The notes beneath the pieces are model-generated. The model worked only from the letters and a program-made list of their open reading frames with translations, had not been told where the DNA came from and ran no database searches. From Sisyra terminalis (Eukaryota > Arthropoda > Insecta > Neuroptera > Sisyridae), in NCBI GenBank assembly GCA_958496175.1, contig OY292274.1, positions 64,924,630 to 64,988,629 of the forward strand: a stretch of DNA of 64,000 nucleotides. Direction: 5' to 3'. A program made the translations under genes and the position numbers. Shown piece after piece: positions 33,230 to 45,914 of this stretch (the first letter of the stretch is position 1; the number at the start of each line of letters is the position of its first letter).

Positions 33230-35180
33230 AGTTAAACTCTATTAGTTAAATAGTTCTCGAGTAGTTTATGAGGGATACTTCTAATACCACGTCTCCAAAG
33301 TTTATCTAATAAGATTTTGTGATTCATGGTGTCGAAAGCCTTTGCTAGGTCTAGAAAAACTAAAATTTTGGGTATATTTTTGTTAATATCTTATATATAA
33401 ATTGGCTATCTTGCCGTGCGTTCGTGCAGAATGGGCTATGCGCAATTGCTCTGTTATCCCCACTTACGCATTCAAAACGTTGGTAGGGGTCAAGGTTTAT
33501 AAATCATAATGTAAATTGACTATCTTGCCGTGCGTCCGTGCAGAATGGGCTACGCGCATGCGCTGTTATCCCCACTTCAAAACGTTGCATTCAAACGCGC
33601 ATTCAAAACGTTGGTAGGGGTACTCACTCACTAATGTATTTATTTGTGTATACGTATTTCGGATTTTCAGGTTTACAATATGTGAAAACCAAAAAAAATA
33701 ATGCTCACTTATAAACTTAACTTAACCTTTTCAAAAATATCTACTAATCAGAGTTTAAATTTTTAAGCAGACCTTAAGTTTTTGTTTCTAATAATAAATC
33801 AACTTTGTTTTTTATTAAGCAGTAATAACGTTTCGCTTTTAACGGACTTTGGTTGATTATTATATTTGAAATTTCGATTGTTTATTAAACGTTATCCCTT
33901 ACAAACTTTGCTACCGTTTTTCACTCTTTTAGGGGAGAAATTTTCAAAAACCCTTTCTTATTATATATCTGCATCGTATAAGGAAAATACTTTTCAAATT
34001 TCATCGACACAAATGTGCACTTATATTTGAAAATACAATTTAAAACGAAAAAAAAATAACGACCTTCTTTATGTTAGTTAGCATGACTAAAAGGTTATTT
34101 GATTTCGGACATTTGGACGTTGTACATACAAAATTGTTGGAAATAGGTGGAAAGCGTGGAAGTAAATTCGAATATTTTATTTATTTTCAATAATAATAAT
34201 TGGTTTTCAAATTGTTCTAAATACCGAAAAAAAGTTAGTATCGAAGATTTTATATTTTAATTGACAGTGAAATATATGGCAAAAAATTGCTACCTTAATG
34301 CTTTTCAGCCGAATTTATAATTACTCCAGATCACAACCACTGGTTCATAAAATAAAATAGATTTTAAAAAGTTTGATTGTTAAAAAACGAACCAAAATTT
34401 AAAATCGCCTATTTGGTATAAGTACTACATAAGTATTAAACTTTCATACTAATTTAGTGAAATGACGTTATTTGAAATCTTATTAATATGATATAAAAAA
34501 AACGCTTATATTTTATTTCTTAATATAATTTTAGATAAACTTTTATTTATATTAACATATTAACAACACTTTGATTATTAAATTTAAAATTTCTATTGTT
34601 GATTAACTCTACATTATCTCATATTAAACATTTTATTGAGATAAAATCTTTAGTTGCGAATGCAACGGGTAACTACTAGTTATCATATATATAATAATAA
34701 GTAATTGCCATATCATCGCTAGTACCTCTGTTTTTAACGAAACCAAATTGAAAATCAGAAATTTATATTTATCACAAATTTATAGTCTATTTTAGATATC
34801 CTTCTCAAAAATTTTAGCTAAGTTAGAAATAAGCGATATAGGTCTGTAGTTTGTAGTTAAATGTTTATCTCCAGATTTATGTATAGGTATTATATCCACC
34901 TTTTTCAAAGTTGTAGGCCAAATAGCACTGTTAATACATTTGTTAAACTTATACTCCAAGATAGCACTAATATCCCTAGCGATAAGTTTCAAAACTTATG
35001 CCAATGATTTAATTTGCAGCCATTAATGTTTCAATTGCAATGCAATCTGTGGGCATAAGAAAAATACTATTGGGGTTATACTTAACATTTTTTGCTATGT
35101 TTACAGGTTCGTATACTATTTTCTTAGCTTAATCAGCGCCAATGTTACCAAAAACTTCATATGAAATTTTAATACAAGAC
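33230..35180 (-). pseudogene. CR1/Jockey-superfamily LINE reverse transcriptase, split by a Helitron
   Basis: Upstream part (34680-35180, minus): a degraded FGNIGAD-AKKI block, then SIFLMPTDCIAIETL, KFNKCINSAIWPTTLKK, VDIIPIHKSGDKH, NYRPISLISNLAKIFEK and FGFVKNRGTSDDMAIT. Downstream part (33235-33389): INKNIPKILVFLDLAKAFDT, with the first catalytic aspartate, then NHKILLDKLWRRGIR and a stop. The two parts are separated exactly by the Helitron at 33389-34679; skipping it gives an uninterrupted frame across the join. The remaining palm with the YADD motif is missing. Frameshifts occur near 34790 and 34980, and a stop near 35125. A dead 5'- and 3'-truncated copy. Confidence 0.85.
33389..34679 (+). 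mobile_element. Non-autonomous Helitron, 1.29 kb, inserted in a LINE
   Basis: Starts TCTTATATATAAATTGGCT at 33389 and ends with a gttgcgaatgcaac hairpin, then gggtaactaCTAG at 34679. The left flanking base is A and the right flanking base is T, with no duplication, as Helitrons do. Its first part holds a tandem duplication: about 33395-33480 and 33510-33600 both contain ttgccgtgcg..cgtgcagaatgggcta and ctgttatccccact. The rest matches 16769-17858 in reverse. No Rep/helicase. Confidence 0.85.
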
Positions 35181-36645
35181 TAAAACCAAATAGAGTTCTT
35201 AGGTAAATTAATCGTTGATCTATAGATCAACGTTTACAAACAAACATTTAATAAATCATTTTTTTTTCGGTTGTCTGTTTCAATAGAAGTTAATGATTAA
35301 ATTTACCGAAAAAAAATCTTATTAAACATCTCATCGTCTTGGGGCAGATGTAAAGAAAACTTTTCCAGCGCTGTTGTTACTAATTAAGAGAATATTTAAA
35401 ACAGTAATTAGATCTTGCTCAATCAAATTTAGACAATGGAAGTGTTAGAAACGTTAATAATTAGATTTATTATTTTAAAACTTTCTTCCTCGTCACCCGC
35501 TTTTTTGTTTCCGTCTTCATCTGCACTCCACTCTCCACTTGGAATTCGATTGGAAAATAGACACATTGAAATGCGATGGAAAAGTTTTTGATGGGAAAAA
35601 AAATTGGCAAGTTTTTGCCTTAGTCAATACTTTAATAGTCTTTTTTATTTGGTGTAAAACAATAGAAATTATATTTAATCATTTTTTTTTGTCGGCCAAA
35701 TTATTTTTATAATTGAAAAATGTTTCTAGGTTGAGAAAATTTTTAAAAATATTTTAAATATTTCCGATTTAATTTCATTTTTTTTGTTATTGTGATATTC
35801 CAATACCCTGAGGCTACTGTAAAATTGTAATAACCCCAAATTACACTTAAATCTTTATTAATTCTTTCAAAATTTTCGTGAATTGAAAATATTTTTTATA
35901 AATCGTTTGATCTTTTGGCGATGTTATTTTTCTGAATAAAATTTAATTAAGTTTGCAATGCGAGGAAGTCTTTGTGGATTTGAATTTATATTTAAAGCGT
36001 TACATAAAAATTTTACTTTTATTCCATTTGTGTTTTTGCGTTAAATTAGCATTTAGTTGAGACCGATTGTGGGTATGAGGCCACATTTACGTTTATTATG
36101 TAAATAAATATGGCATCTTTGCGTCAAAATGGATGTGGTATGGGGTTATTGTCTTCGGCGACGGAAATTTTTTATTATGTACCATATAATTTTTGGTTCA
36201 AACAACTTAAAGTCTTCAACAGATATACAATATAAATGGACAAAGAACGCAAATCGTGTGGGATTAGATTGGTAGAGCAGGAGAGAACACAATTGGTCAC
36301 ATAAAATTATCATTTTTTGATGGATTCCCTTTTAGAGTTTATCCGTGAGTCTTTTGAGAAAATATTTGTTTATTAAGTTCTTGAATTTTGAAAGGTTTTT
36401 TTTTTGGTTCCATCAAAAAATTGATTTAGGTGGCGTGGAAAAGCTTTCCTTATAGTTCATTTGTTTATCGGCAGATGTCAACAGTGCTTTATTTGGAGTC
36501 CATTAATTTAATCTTTGAGATTCGAGTAAATTTTTATAAATTTTTGGTTGAATTTTTTTAGATTGTTGATCCTCCCTCCCCACCTGTTCGATCATTAATT
36601 GTTCAGATACAAATTACGAAACAAATTAGCCGAGTTGGTTTAAGG
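35181..36645. other. No gene recognised
   Basis: AT-rich, no supported frame and no repeat found elsewhere in the window. Confidence 0.5.
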
Positions 36646-36652
36646 CAGCCCT

Positions 36653-36915
36653 GGCCAACCCAAATTGCACCCCGGGCCGCATTGACGACCTAAAATTTTC
36701 TAAGGGCCGCACATACAGACATCATACAAATATAATTTCATTTTTTTATCATTATAAATTTTATACTTAATTCTTTTTTTTAAATATTATAAATTTTATG
36801 AATGCAAAGGTAATCTGAAAATACAATCAGGTAATTGTAAATTCTGAAGTACCCAATTTTATAAAAAAAATATTTCTTCATACATGACCGCGGGCCGCAC
36901 GTCTGGGCTTCTCAA
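36653..36915. repeat. hAT-like MITE remnant
   Basis: Left part cagccctggccaacccaaat with gggccgcattg; right part ccgcgggccgcacgtctggg. Paired gggccgca segments near both ends of an AT-rich 260-base middle are typical of hAT MITEs. The termini are not cleanly inverted and no target duplication is certain. Confidence 0.5.
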
Positions 36916-36924
36916 ATAAATATA

Positions 36925-37392
36925 TCCGGATTTCGAACCGGAAAGTATTGTCGCTTTTTCAATATACAATTAAAACACGATTTTTTTCTACAACTATTGA
37001 TTTTAAATCAATGATATTAATAGTCTCAATAGTATCAAATCAAATGTAACGATTGAAATAAATAGAAATTCGATGGAATAACTTTGGACGATTATAGTGG
37101 GTATAGCAATATCATCCCTCCCCCCTGAATTTATTAGTTTTTTCCAGGGTTTTTCTTCTATAGAGGAGTCTAACATTACCGGGTTGCAGCATAGAATTTT
37201 CTCTGTTAACAGTTCTTGGACACTTTTGGGTATTTGGCCGATCGATTAAGATTGATTAGGATTATTTGACAGCTCTTCGGTTTTCTGGCATATATTTGGT
37301 ACCATTTCCTCCCTTAACTTCTTATTGGTTAAATATTTTGTCATTTTTCGTTGGTATCAGTTGGAGAAATGAAAATTATCGAATTTAAATTT
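36925..37392 (-). repeat. Mariner-like element fragment
   Basis: Begins with ccggaaagtattgtcgc, the diverged terminal repeat of the element at 60579-61467, then matches it (reversed) with an internal deletion near 37043, through gtaacgattgaaataaatag to ttggagaaatgaaaattatc at 37360-37380. Confidence 0.65.
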
Positions 37393-38089
37393 GAATCTTC
37401 AAAGATGGATACCCAGATGAATTTTCTTCAAGTACAGTATCCGAAATATTTAATGAAACAACTCTTTGTTAATGTATTCGAATAGAACAAAATATTTTCA
37501 ACAGATTTCCTAAACTATTACGTCATATCTTCTGTAAGGGCGGTTTTTTTAGAATGTTTATAATGTCGCAAATATGACGTCATTTGTTCGATAAGGGTTG
37601 ATAGATTGTTTAGGAACCCATATGTGGTTTGTCAGTTACACCAAAAAAAAAAAACTTTCGTTGGTAGGTTATACTCTCAACTTCATTTGTAGGGCTCAAT
37701 AAATCTGCAATTTTTATATTTAAATTTGATAATTGTCATGGAATAAGTGAATCTTTCCAGTGTCTTCTGCTGTAATAAATTTATTATTTACACTTCAAAA
37801 ATATACCATAAAGAATCATTCATAAGTAAAGGAAGGGGAAATTTTGCCTTTTATATCTCTTCATCCCTTTAAAAAGACAAAATATCCAGACAAAGTATCC
37901 CTTATAAAATTTATGGCCACTCTTCTCCATAGAATACCTAATCTATTCGCATTTTATGAATGGCCCCCAATTTGTGGTTTGACTTCGATTTGTACTATTC
38001 TCTTTAGGTATTTATGATGATTTTTGGAGTTTATGATCATTTAACCGGACCAGATGTTACAAAAAATTGCTTTGTAGGTTAGTCATTAT
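37393..38089. other. No gene recognised
   Basis: AT-rich sequence with oligo-A tracts, no supported feature. Confidence 0.5.
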
Positions 38090-38980
38090 TTAAAGGCAGG
38101 CACTTTTGGTACCTAAAATTACTATAAATTATTTAAAGATTTAAAATTTTCCATTAAAAAATTGGGTTTTTAGTCTAAAAGCTTTGGTATTTTGATGTTA
38201 TACCAAAAAAAAAATCAACTGAAAGTTAATCAACAAGTACTTTTGCAAAGCTATTTCTTCAAAATTGGCTTAATTTTAGTGTATTTCAATTGTTTTGTCA
38301 TAAAAGCTTGTTAATTGCTATAAATGAAAGTTTCATCCTCTTTACTTTTGCAAATCCAGAAATTTAGGAGTAAAGCTCAGCTTTTTTTACTTCTTTATTT
38401 TATCAATGAAGCCAATCAACAGGTGGACAGAGCTTTATTTCACTTGACCAATCTAGAAGGCATAGAATTCTTATATTATTACTTAGCCATTTGTAATCCA
38501 TATTATTTAAAGGCAGGCACATTTTGGTACCTAAAAATTACTAGAAATTATTTCAAGCTTTGAAATTTCCAATGAAAAATTGAGTTTTTAGTCTAAAAGC
38601 TTTGGTATTTTGATGTTATACCAAAAAAAAAACAACTGAAAGTCAATCAACAAGTACTTTTATTAGTTTTTCCTTAGAGAAACAATATAAAGCTCTTTCT
38701 TCAAAGTTGACTCACAAATTGGCTTAATTTTAGTGTATTTCAATTGTTTTGTCATAAAAGCTTGTTAATTGATGTTATTAAAGCTTTCATCCACTTTTAT
38801 AAATCCAGAATTTTTTTTGGTACTGAAAAAAATTGATTCAGTTGGAGTAAAGCTCAGCTTTTTTAATTTCTTTATTTACCAACGAAGCCAATCAACAGGT
38901 GAACAGAGCTTTATTTCACTTGACCAATCTAGAAGGCATCGAATTCTTACATTATTACCCAGCCATTTGTAATTCATTTG
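38090..38980. repeat. Tandem duplication, unit about 420 bp
   Basis: The unit starting atttaaaggcaggcac at 38091 recurs at 38507. Each has ctaaaagctttggtattttg, a taccaaaaaaaaa tract, gtgtatttcaattgttttgt and cttgaccaatctagaaggca. The second copy carries a short insertion near 38670. Small frames at 38324-38563 and 38769-38972 are parallel by-products of the two units. Confidence 0.85.
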
Positions 38981-40809
38981 TTTTATCAACAAAACTATAT
39001 CTTGCATAAGTTACAATAGACAGAAGATTTAAATTTTTTTTGCGGCTAAAATAACAGTTTTGGGATCGTTTGAAAAGTGGTCCATTAAACCTAATTTAGA
39101 AGATAAATTATAAGTACCTACAAACTTTTTTCGTTGAAAAAAAAATTCTAAGAAAATCAAAGATTTTTTTTTTGGTACAGAACAGATTGCATGATTATGG
39201 TATAATTTTCGAGTCTTAGGCAAAAGATGCGATTCCCACGTATTTTTTTTCGACAATAAATTGCTTGAAATTAAGTTTTTAACGATAAAAATATTTTTTT
39301 TTGCGGGGATATCCTTCAATTATATCACCTAGCCACAACAAATCAAATTCCCAGATCAGAAAAAAAGGCCTGATAAATTCAGTTCTGATATCTGAAATTC
39401 ATGTCAGAAGTAAACACAAAAAAGAAAAATGCCAAATTCCTTCAGCTTCGTCAAGAACTCAAAAGAAATGCTGCTATTCCAAGGATCTGAAACTCGTCAT
39501 AATTGTTTCATACACAAAAGCCAAGCGAATGGAAAAAAAATCTTTATTTATATATTTCTTCACAGTGACACTGTGAGAAAACATGAAAACATTTCTCGTT
39601 CTTCAAAAGTACAAATTCTTTATTTGAACGAATGTTCCCTCAAAAGATAAGACCAAATGCAGAACAAGTGGACATAAGATTTATGATTAATTTTTTTGAT
39701 TTTACCAAAAAAAAATTCACCTGAAATTTGCCTTGAAAATTGGTGAGGACTCGACGTGGACATAACACGTGCCATATTTTTACGATAGTCTTATGCTAAC
39801 TTCTTGCAAAACAGACTTGGAGTAGGTATATTTATTTTTCTTGTTAGGAAGAACATTCCAAAATGCATTTCAAATAAGACATGCAAGACATACAGACTTA
39901 TGGCTGAGACAATAGACTTCCAACACATACATACTAAACCACTAAGGCATTCATGAGCCAACAAGTGGACGACAAAACTGAAGGGGTTGAGAACTCTACA
40001 AGAAGTCAGCCAACGGACTTGTACTCTTATCATCGTTTACTTCTTCATCTTCTTTCTCCTCGTCGACAAACCACATAAATCTCGACCATAAAACTGAAAT
40101 ACTCAAATCCGCCCACACAAAAATATCTTTTAACATCCAAAATACAAGTTTTCAACTGAAGAAACTGCAACATTATAGTATAGAATGTTAACTTTAACGT
40201 TTTAATTCACTTATGGTATGCGGAAATTTCTATTTTAGACCAACATTTAAACCAATTAGATTTCTAAATGTGTGTAAAACAAGGTTCAACAATGTAGAGA
40301 TTATCTTTTATAACAGAACTGTATATTCTGTGATTTCAGCAAAAAAAAAAAAAATAGCTGTCACGTAATTGATTTAGGACCAAGTGGTTTTCACTGAAAT
40401 TCAGAGATTATGTTTTAGATCAGTTCTAGTGCTTGAAATGGTTCAAGAATCTGGAAATCGTTTGTCATTAACGTTAAGAGGTTGAAGACAAATACGACAA
40501 ATACTTATCACTTCAATAACTTCAAAGTTTAGTAAATTTTCAAGGGTGTCCTACTTACAATTCTATTTATTGTAAGGGTGGAAATTTTCTTTCTTTTTGG
40601 TGCAAAAAATATTGAGAAAGAAAAAATTATAAGAGATATTTTTTGTGTCAAAATTGGTCAATCGGTTTAGTCGAGAAATGTTTTATCAATAATGTTAGGT
40701 AAATTTTGGTTTAGACATCAGAAAGGCAAGAAATTTGTATTAAGGAAAATAGAGACATCCTGATAGCAAAGACCTTTAGAAAACCGGCAGTATAGACAAG
40801 ATACATCTT
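38981..40809. other. No gene recognised
   Basis: Frames at 39029-39319 (minus), 39301-39650 (plus) and 39791-40033 (minus) have no motif and overlap others. No match to repeats in the window. Confidence 0.45.
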
Positions 40810-41815
40810 ATATACGCTTGACTATTATTATTATGAGAATTAAAATGCGTCTGGAAGAAAGATATTTTTGAGAAATTATTCAATGCAATATTCAAAATAA
40901 TGTTAGAAAAGCCGATTGGTACAGTATGTTACCTTATATTTTTCTATATTTGATTTAAAAATCAGTTCCAATACATATCAATAGATATTGATGGGTAAAA
41001 GAAATATGCAATTACTATTGTATAAATAGTAAATTTAATCTTTTATTTGAAAACCAGTAACTTTCCGTGAAATATTCATAGTCCAACTGAATAAATAATA
41101 ATAATTGAATGAAATCGAAATGACAGTTGAAACTAATGACATGATAGTTCAAATTTGAGACAATAATTGTTATAGTTGTATTCCAGTTTACAACTTTATA
41201 TTCTTTGTCCTTGTCTTTGTCGCAACACATACGTTTGCTTATTGTGTATTTTGATATTAAAAGCAAATTCTGTCTATAATTGTATCATATATTAGTTACA
41301 AACCACAAATTATAAACCACTCATAACTGATGTGCCGGTTCAGGTACTATCGAAGATGGATACGGAAGTGGATTGAAAACATCTTTTTATTCATATCAAA
41401 GAAGTATAACTTTTTACATGCATACATAAATACAAAAACCGTTTTTTATTGTTATTTACCGTCGGTTTATAACTATTAAAGTCTTTAGCGAATCTAAGGT
41501 TACTACAAATCCGTAATCAAGAAATATCGAAAATTTGGTCGATACGAAGATCGAGCCTAAAACCTACCAGTTTTGAAGCGGCTTCCTAGACCACTGGGTC
41601 ACCAATAGGCGTTAGCAAACATTGGTGGTAGAAAAAGGAAAGGGAGATCAAGGAAAACCTTCACCAATTGATGGTATGATCCATTGGTGGTTGATTTCAG
41701 GGGAAAAGAAGCATGTGGGGAAGAAAAATTAATATAGTCGATCCTGTTTAACATGATAAACCAAACCGAAAAATGTGTTTTCTATTGATAAAAGAAGATG
41801 TTGATATTCAAAAAT
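40810..41815 (-). repeat. Duplicate of the 24.8-26 kb Helitron/SINE region
   Basis: 40818-41025 matches 24780-24973, and 41026-41810 matches 25228-25960, in the same orientation. The 251 bases at 24975-25225 have no counterpart. It contains a Helitron-type end at 41054 (ccag) and a SINE head at 41527-41605. Identity is roughly 85-90 percent by eye. Confidence 0.8.
41375..41605 (-). repeat. tRNA-derived SINE, copy 2
   Basis: Minus strand A box gacccagtggtctaggaagc and B box taggctcgatc, the latter slightly degraded relative to copy 1 at 25705. The same tail follows. Confidence 0.65.
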
Positions 41816-42695
41816 TTTATCGATTTAAATTGAGTTTAATATAAAGGTGAGCTTTTGCTGACGTATAAAAATGAAAGCTTTTTGGGTGACTGTTGAATTC
41901 AGTCCATAAAGCTCTTTTTGATATTTTGTAAAAGACTGAATGACTAGGTTTGGTTAAAGTTTTCCCGAATTTCGTGGTTTTCCAGTTGAGAATTGGTCCA
42001 TCAACCGATTCCTATAGTATTTAAAAACATTCCTTCATACTCTTATTACTTTTATCAGTGAATCATTAACCTTTAAGTGGTAATATTGACTTCAGGCCTT
42101 TCTTGATTAACTTTGCAGTGTAGTTTTTGTTTTAACTGGTAAACAGGTTCCCAAATTATGAACAATTTTTTTTTGTCCTTATATTACTTGCCAATTTTTT
42201 TGTTATATTTCTTCATTAACAGAAGTGCATATCAGAAATTTTGTATTCTTTTTGCACCTAGCTTTCATAACAGGTGGTTGCTTAAGATTTGCATAATTCC
42301 AGGCTCCATTATCTTTCTTCCGTCCATAATATGTCTTCCCTTGTTCCCTATTTTTTTATCGTAACCCATTTAAATTTCTTTACTATCACTGGCTTTTTTC
42401 GATTTGTAGACTCTATTGGTAATTCTTCAGATATATCGCTATCTGTACTTTTGTCGTATGGAACCAAGCTTCAAGATTGTACTCATTCATTGTTGAATAT
42501 TAATGGAGAAGTTATAGTAAAGACATGTTTACTGATATACTAATCAGTATAATGATTTAATCAAATACCTCATTGAAAATGAACTACTATTGTTGTAATA
42601 GACAGAATCAAAATTGACATTGTCGAATCCATTTAAGCTCTATTCATAAAAGTAAATCATTTCATTATTAATTCATACTTACTTTTGATTATATC
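41816..42695. other. No gene recognised
   Basis: Plus-strand frames 42158-42364 and 42289-42543 overlap out of phase and lack motifs. Confidence 0.45.
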
Positions 42696-43497
42696 TTAAG
42701 GGGTTAGATACAGTTAGAATTTTCAAAAAATTGATTTTTTTTATTTTCTTTTCTTAATGTACATATATTTAAGAATACATACAGAAAATTTCATATCGTT
42801 CCGGTGAATATTTTCGAAGTTACACGCAAATTTGAAAAGACGTTTTTATCCTATGTAAAGTGGTTCTCAAACTTTAAACCCGTTTTTCTCAAAATGGTAT
42901 TTTCAAAGTCGGTGACCAACATTACTCTAAAATTGCTAAACCGACTAGTCTCAAATTTTAACACGAGCTTCTGAAATATACTTTTTAGTAAATAATCGAA
43001 GATTTTTTTCACCGATAAATATATTTTTTTTATAAACAATTTAAGGCCGAAATTTTAATCAAAAATCGATTATTTTTTTTGAGAAACCGCCATTTTGTCA
43101 AAAAATTTTATTTTGCTTATTCTTTCGATTACTTACCAGATTTAACATTACTTTAACGAAATCTGTTTGGTTTTTGAAATTCAGAGGATCCAGTTCAGAG
43201 ATATAGTGGTCACCGCAAAACGTCTTTTTTGAGAGGAGCTTCCGGTGATCAGCTGTAGCTCCTTTCTAAATAAATATTTTTAGTAATACTAAGTCTTAAA
43301 ATACAGTTAAAAGGTACCATAATATGTGTACACATTTTTAGATCAATAAATTTAAAAGTTTTCTCTGAAAAAATTCTGGAAAATTCGCTTTTTTTCGGCC
43401 TTCTAACTGTATATAATCCCTTAATTTCACATCCCTAATCCTTAAAGAAAGGCAATAATGGGGGTGACAACCCTTCTAACTGTATATAACCCCTTAA
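42696..43497. mobile_element. TTAA-target MITE, 794 bp
   Basis: TTAA at 42696-42699 and 43494-43497 flank termini ggggttagatacagttagaa and its near complement (ttctaactgtatataacccc). A TTAA target is the mark of piggyBac-type elements. The right terminus occurs twice, ending at 43420 and 43493, each followed by TTAA. No transposase. Confidence 0.8.
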
Positions 43498-44947
43498 TAC
43501 AAAAGGGAGTACTAACAAGAAAATAGCAGTTTTTCACTTTAAGATGTTAACTTTAAGACTTAAAATAGCAGGATTACGTTTTGTTAAAAAAACATACTTT
43601 GTATTTTGATGTCGACTTAATTGTCGATCGTCGTATATACAGGGTTTTTTTCTCTTTCTAATGATACCAAGAAACTATTTTAGGCAAAAAGGGTCGATAG
43701 CGATTTTACACTCCAAGCCGGCGATTTTATTAAAATTATTATTGTAAACAAATTGGAGCTTTTCTTGACTAAACTTCGATCATTATCTTTCTGGCCTTAT
43801 GGACAATAGAACTTGCATTGTAGCTACCAAGATAATGGTAAAAAGAAGTTCATAATCGTAGATATACACAAGAAATGTGTCCTCATATGATTTTTTTTTC
43901 TTTTGGTTATTAAATGTAAAAAAATGGCTAAAAACAAACAATTTATAATTCACTGCTCTATTTTTTCGAGTTCTAAAAAAGAAGATAGAAATCAAGAAAT
44001 CGGATGATGCTACATTTCAAGTGTCATTTTTTTGCCAACTTATTAACAATTACTGTGTTTATTTTCGTTTTTTTTTTCACTTCACTCGAATTTCGCTTGT
44101 TGGACACAATGTGTGAATTTGACTCTTTAAGATGCGAGGTATAAGAACAAAAAAAAAGCATCGGCAAAAAGAGCCACGAAAGACGATGACTTGACAGATA
44201 TTTGAAGCAGCAAAAATCAAAATGCAAAATAAAACATGTCAATTGTACAACAATTATTCAACTCCTTTTTCTCCTCAAGTTAGAAAGGCAAAAAAAAAAC
44301 GGGTCAACTAGTTGCAAAGAAGTCTCTTGAGAGATTCACTTTAAACGAAAAAATCGGGTTAAAAGGTGATGTTTTTTTTTTTTTCTCAAATGCAACCGAT
44401 GAAAAGTTTCCTTTTTATTGAGTAATAGAAAGAAAAGAAGTTGGTGATTAAATATTTAAATATCTCTGTCGTGTAATTAGTGGGAATTCGAAAAAAAATG
44501 CTTACGATTTGGGTTAGAACTACTTGTTGTTGAAATTTTCTCGACATACAAGATTTTCGTATAAATTTCCCAAGTTATTAAATATTTAATAAATGCCATT
44601 TATCACTCATTATGTTTAGTAAACATTTTTTTTTCCCCAACGCTAATTATCATATCAGTAATTACTTTATTCTCTGCGTAATTTTATGAAAACTTGTACC
44701 AAGTTGTTTTATAAGACATAAAATAATATAAGAGCAAATTGGCGACTCGAAGGAAATGATTAGTTTGAAGATAATTTATCATTACAACTCTCCGAGAAGA
44801 AAAAAATTGAAATTTTTTTCCCCCATTTTAATATGAAAGTGTTGCTTTTCTGTTGAAAAAACTAACAGAAGTCTCTAGTGAGAAAATTAAGTTACCATTG
44901 ATTGAAGTATATACATATGTATAGCAGACTGATTCAAAAAAAAATGT
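43498..44947. other. No gene recognised
   Basis: AT-rich with long T and A tracts. Minus-strand frames at 43783-43995 and 44024-44242 are not supported. Confidence 0.5.
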
Positions 44948-45914
44948 TTTTTTTTTTCTTAATTATATCGACAATATTGTTGGGAATGACAAAAAAAATT
45001 CCTGTGAAAGTTTAAGCTCTTAATATTAGTATTAAGAGGTGCCGCATCGCAAATTTCGATTTTCCATTTAAATAACATGGGAACAATATTCTCTTGCACT
45101 TTGGAATTTTATAGCTCACGTTGATGACAATATTTCGGAATGACCAAGATATATTCTTGTAGAAAATTGAACGATCTACAAAAAAGGTCTCGAATAAGTT
45201 TTTGATATATTTCTTCCTTCAAAAGTTATTCGAGGTCCAAGTTGAACTAAAGAGAAATTTTAATATTTTTTCAATTTTTTGACGCAACCATCAATTTTAT
45301 GAGAAAATTTTATAGGACATTTTTTGTAGAGCACTTTTTTTTCTATAACTTATCTCCATAAAAGTTTTTGATATTTTTCACAGGTCCCGAGTTATTTAAT
45401 TAAAATAAAAAAAATAATTTTTATGTTAAAAATATAATAATTCAGGGAATTTTCAGTTTAATGCAAATAACTTAGGACCTGTGAAAAATATCAAAAACTT
45501 TTGTAGAGATAAGTTATAGGAAAAAAAGTGCTCTACAAAAAATGTTCTATAAAATTTTCTCATAAAATTGATGGTTGCGTCAAAAAATTGAAAAAATATT
45601 AATATGTCTCTTTAGTTCAACTTTGATCTCCAATAATTTTTAAAGGAATAAATATATCAAAAACTTGTTCGGGACCTTTTTTGTAGATCATTCAATTTTC
45701 TACAAGAATATACCTGAGTCATTCCGAAATATTGTCACCAACGTGAGCTATAAAATTCCAAAGTGCAAGAGAATATTGTTCCCATTTTATTTAAATGGAA
45801 AATCGAAATTTGCGATGCGGCACCTCTTAATATTAATATTAAGAGCTTAAACTTACAAAGAATTTTTTTTTGTCATTCCCAACAATATTTTCGTTATAAT
45901 TAAGAAAAAAAATC
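44948..45914. mobile_element. Near-perfect long palindrome (foldback), 0.97 kb
   Basis: The left half from cttaattatatcgacaatat is the inverse of the right half ending atattttcgttataattaag; the centre is near 45431 with only a short AT loop. Landmarks in both arms: ccatttaaataacatgggaa, gatctacaaaaaaggtctcg, ttgacgcaaccatcaatttt. The partial copy at 7845-8545 is the same family. The frame at 45665-45850 is a by-product. Confidence 0.9.
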
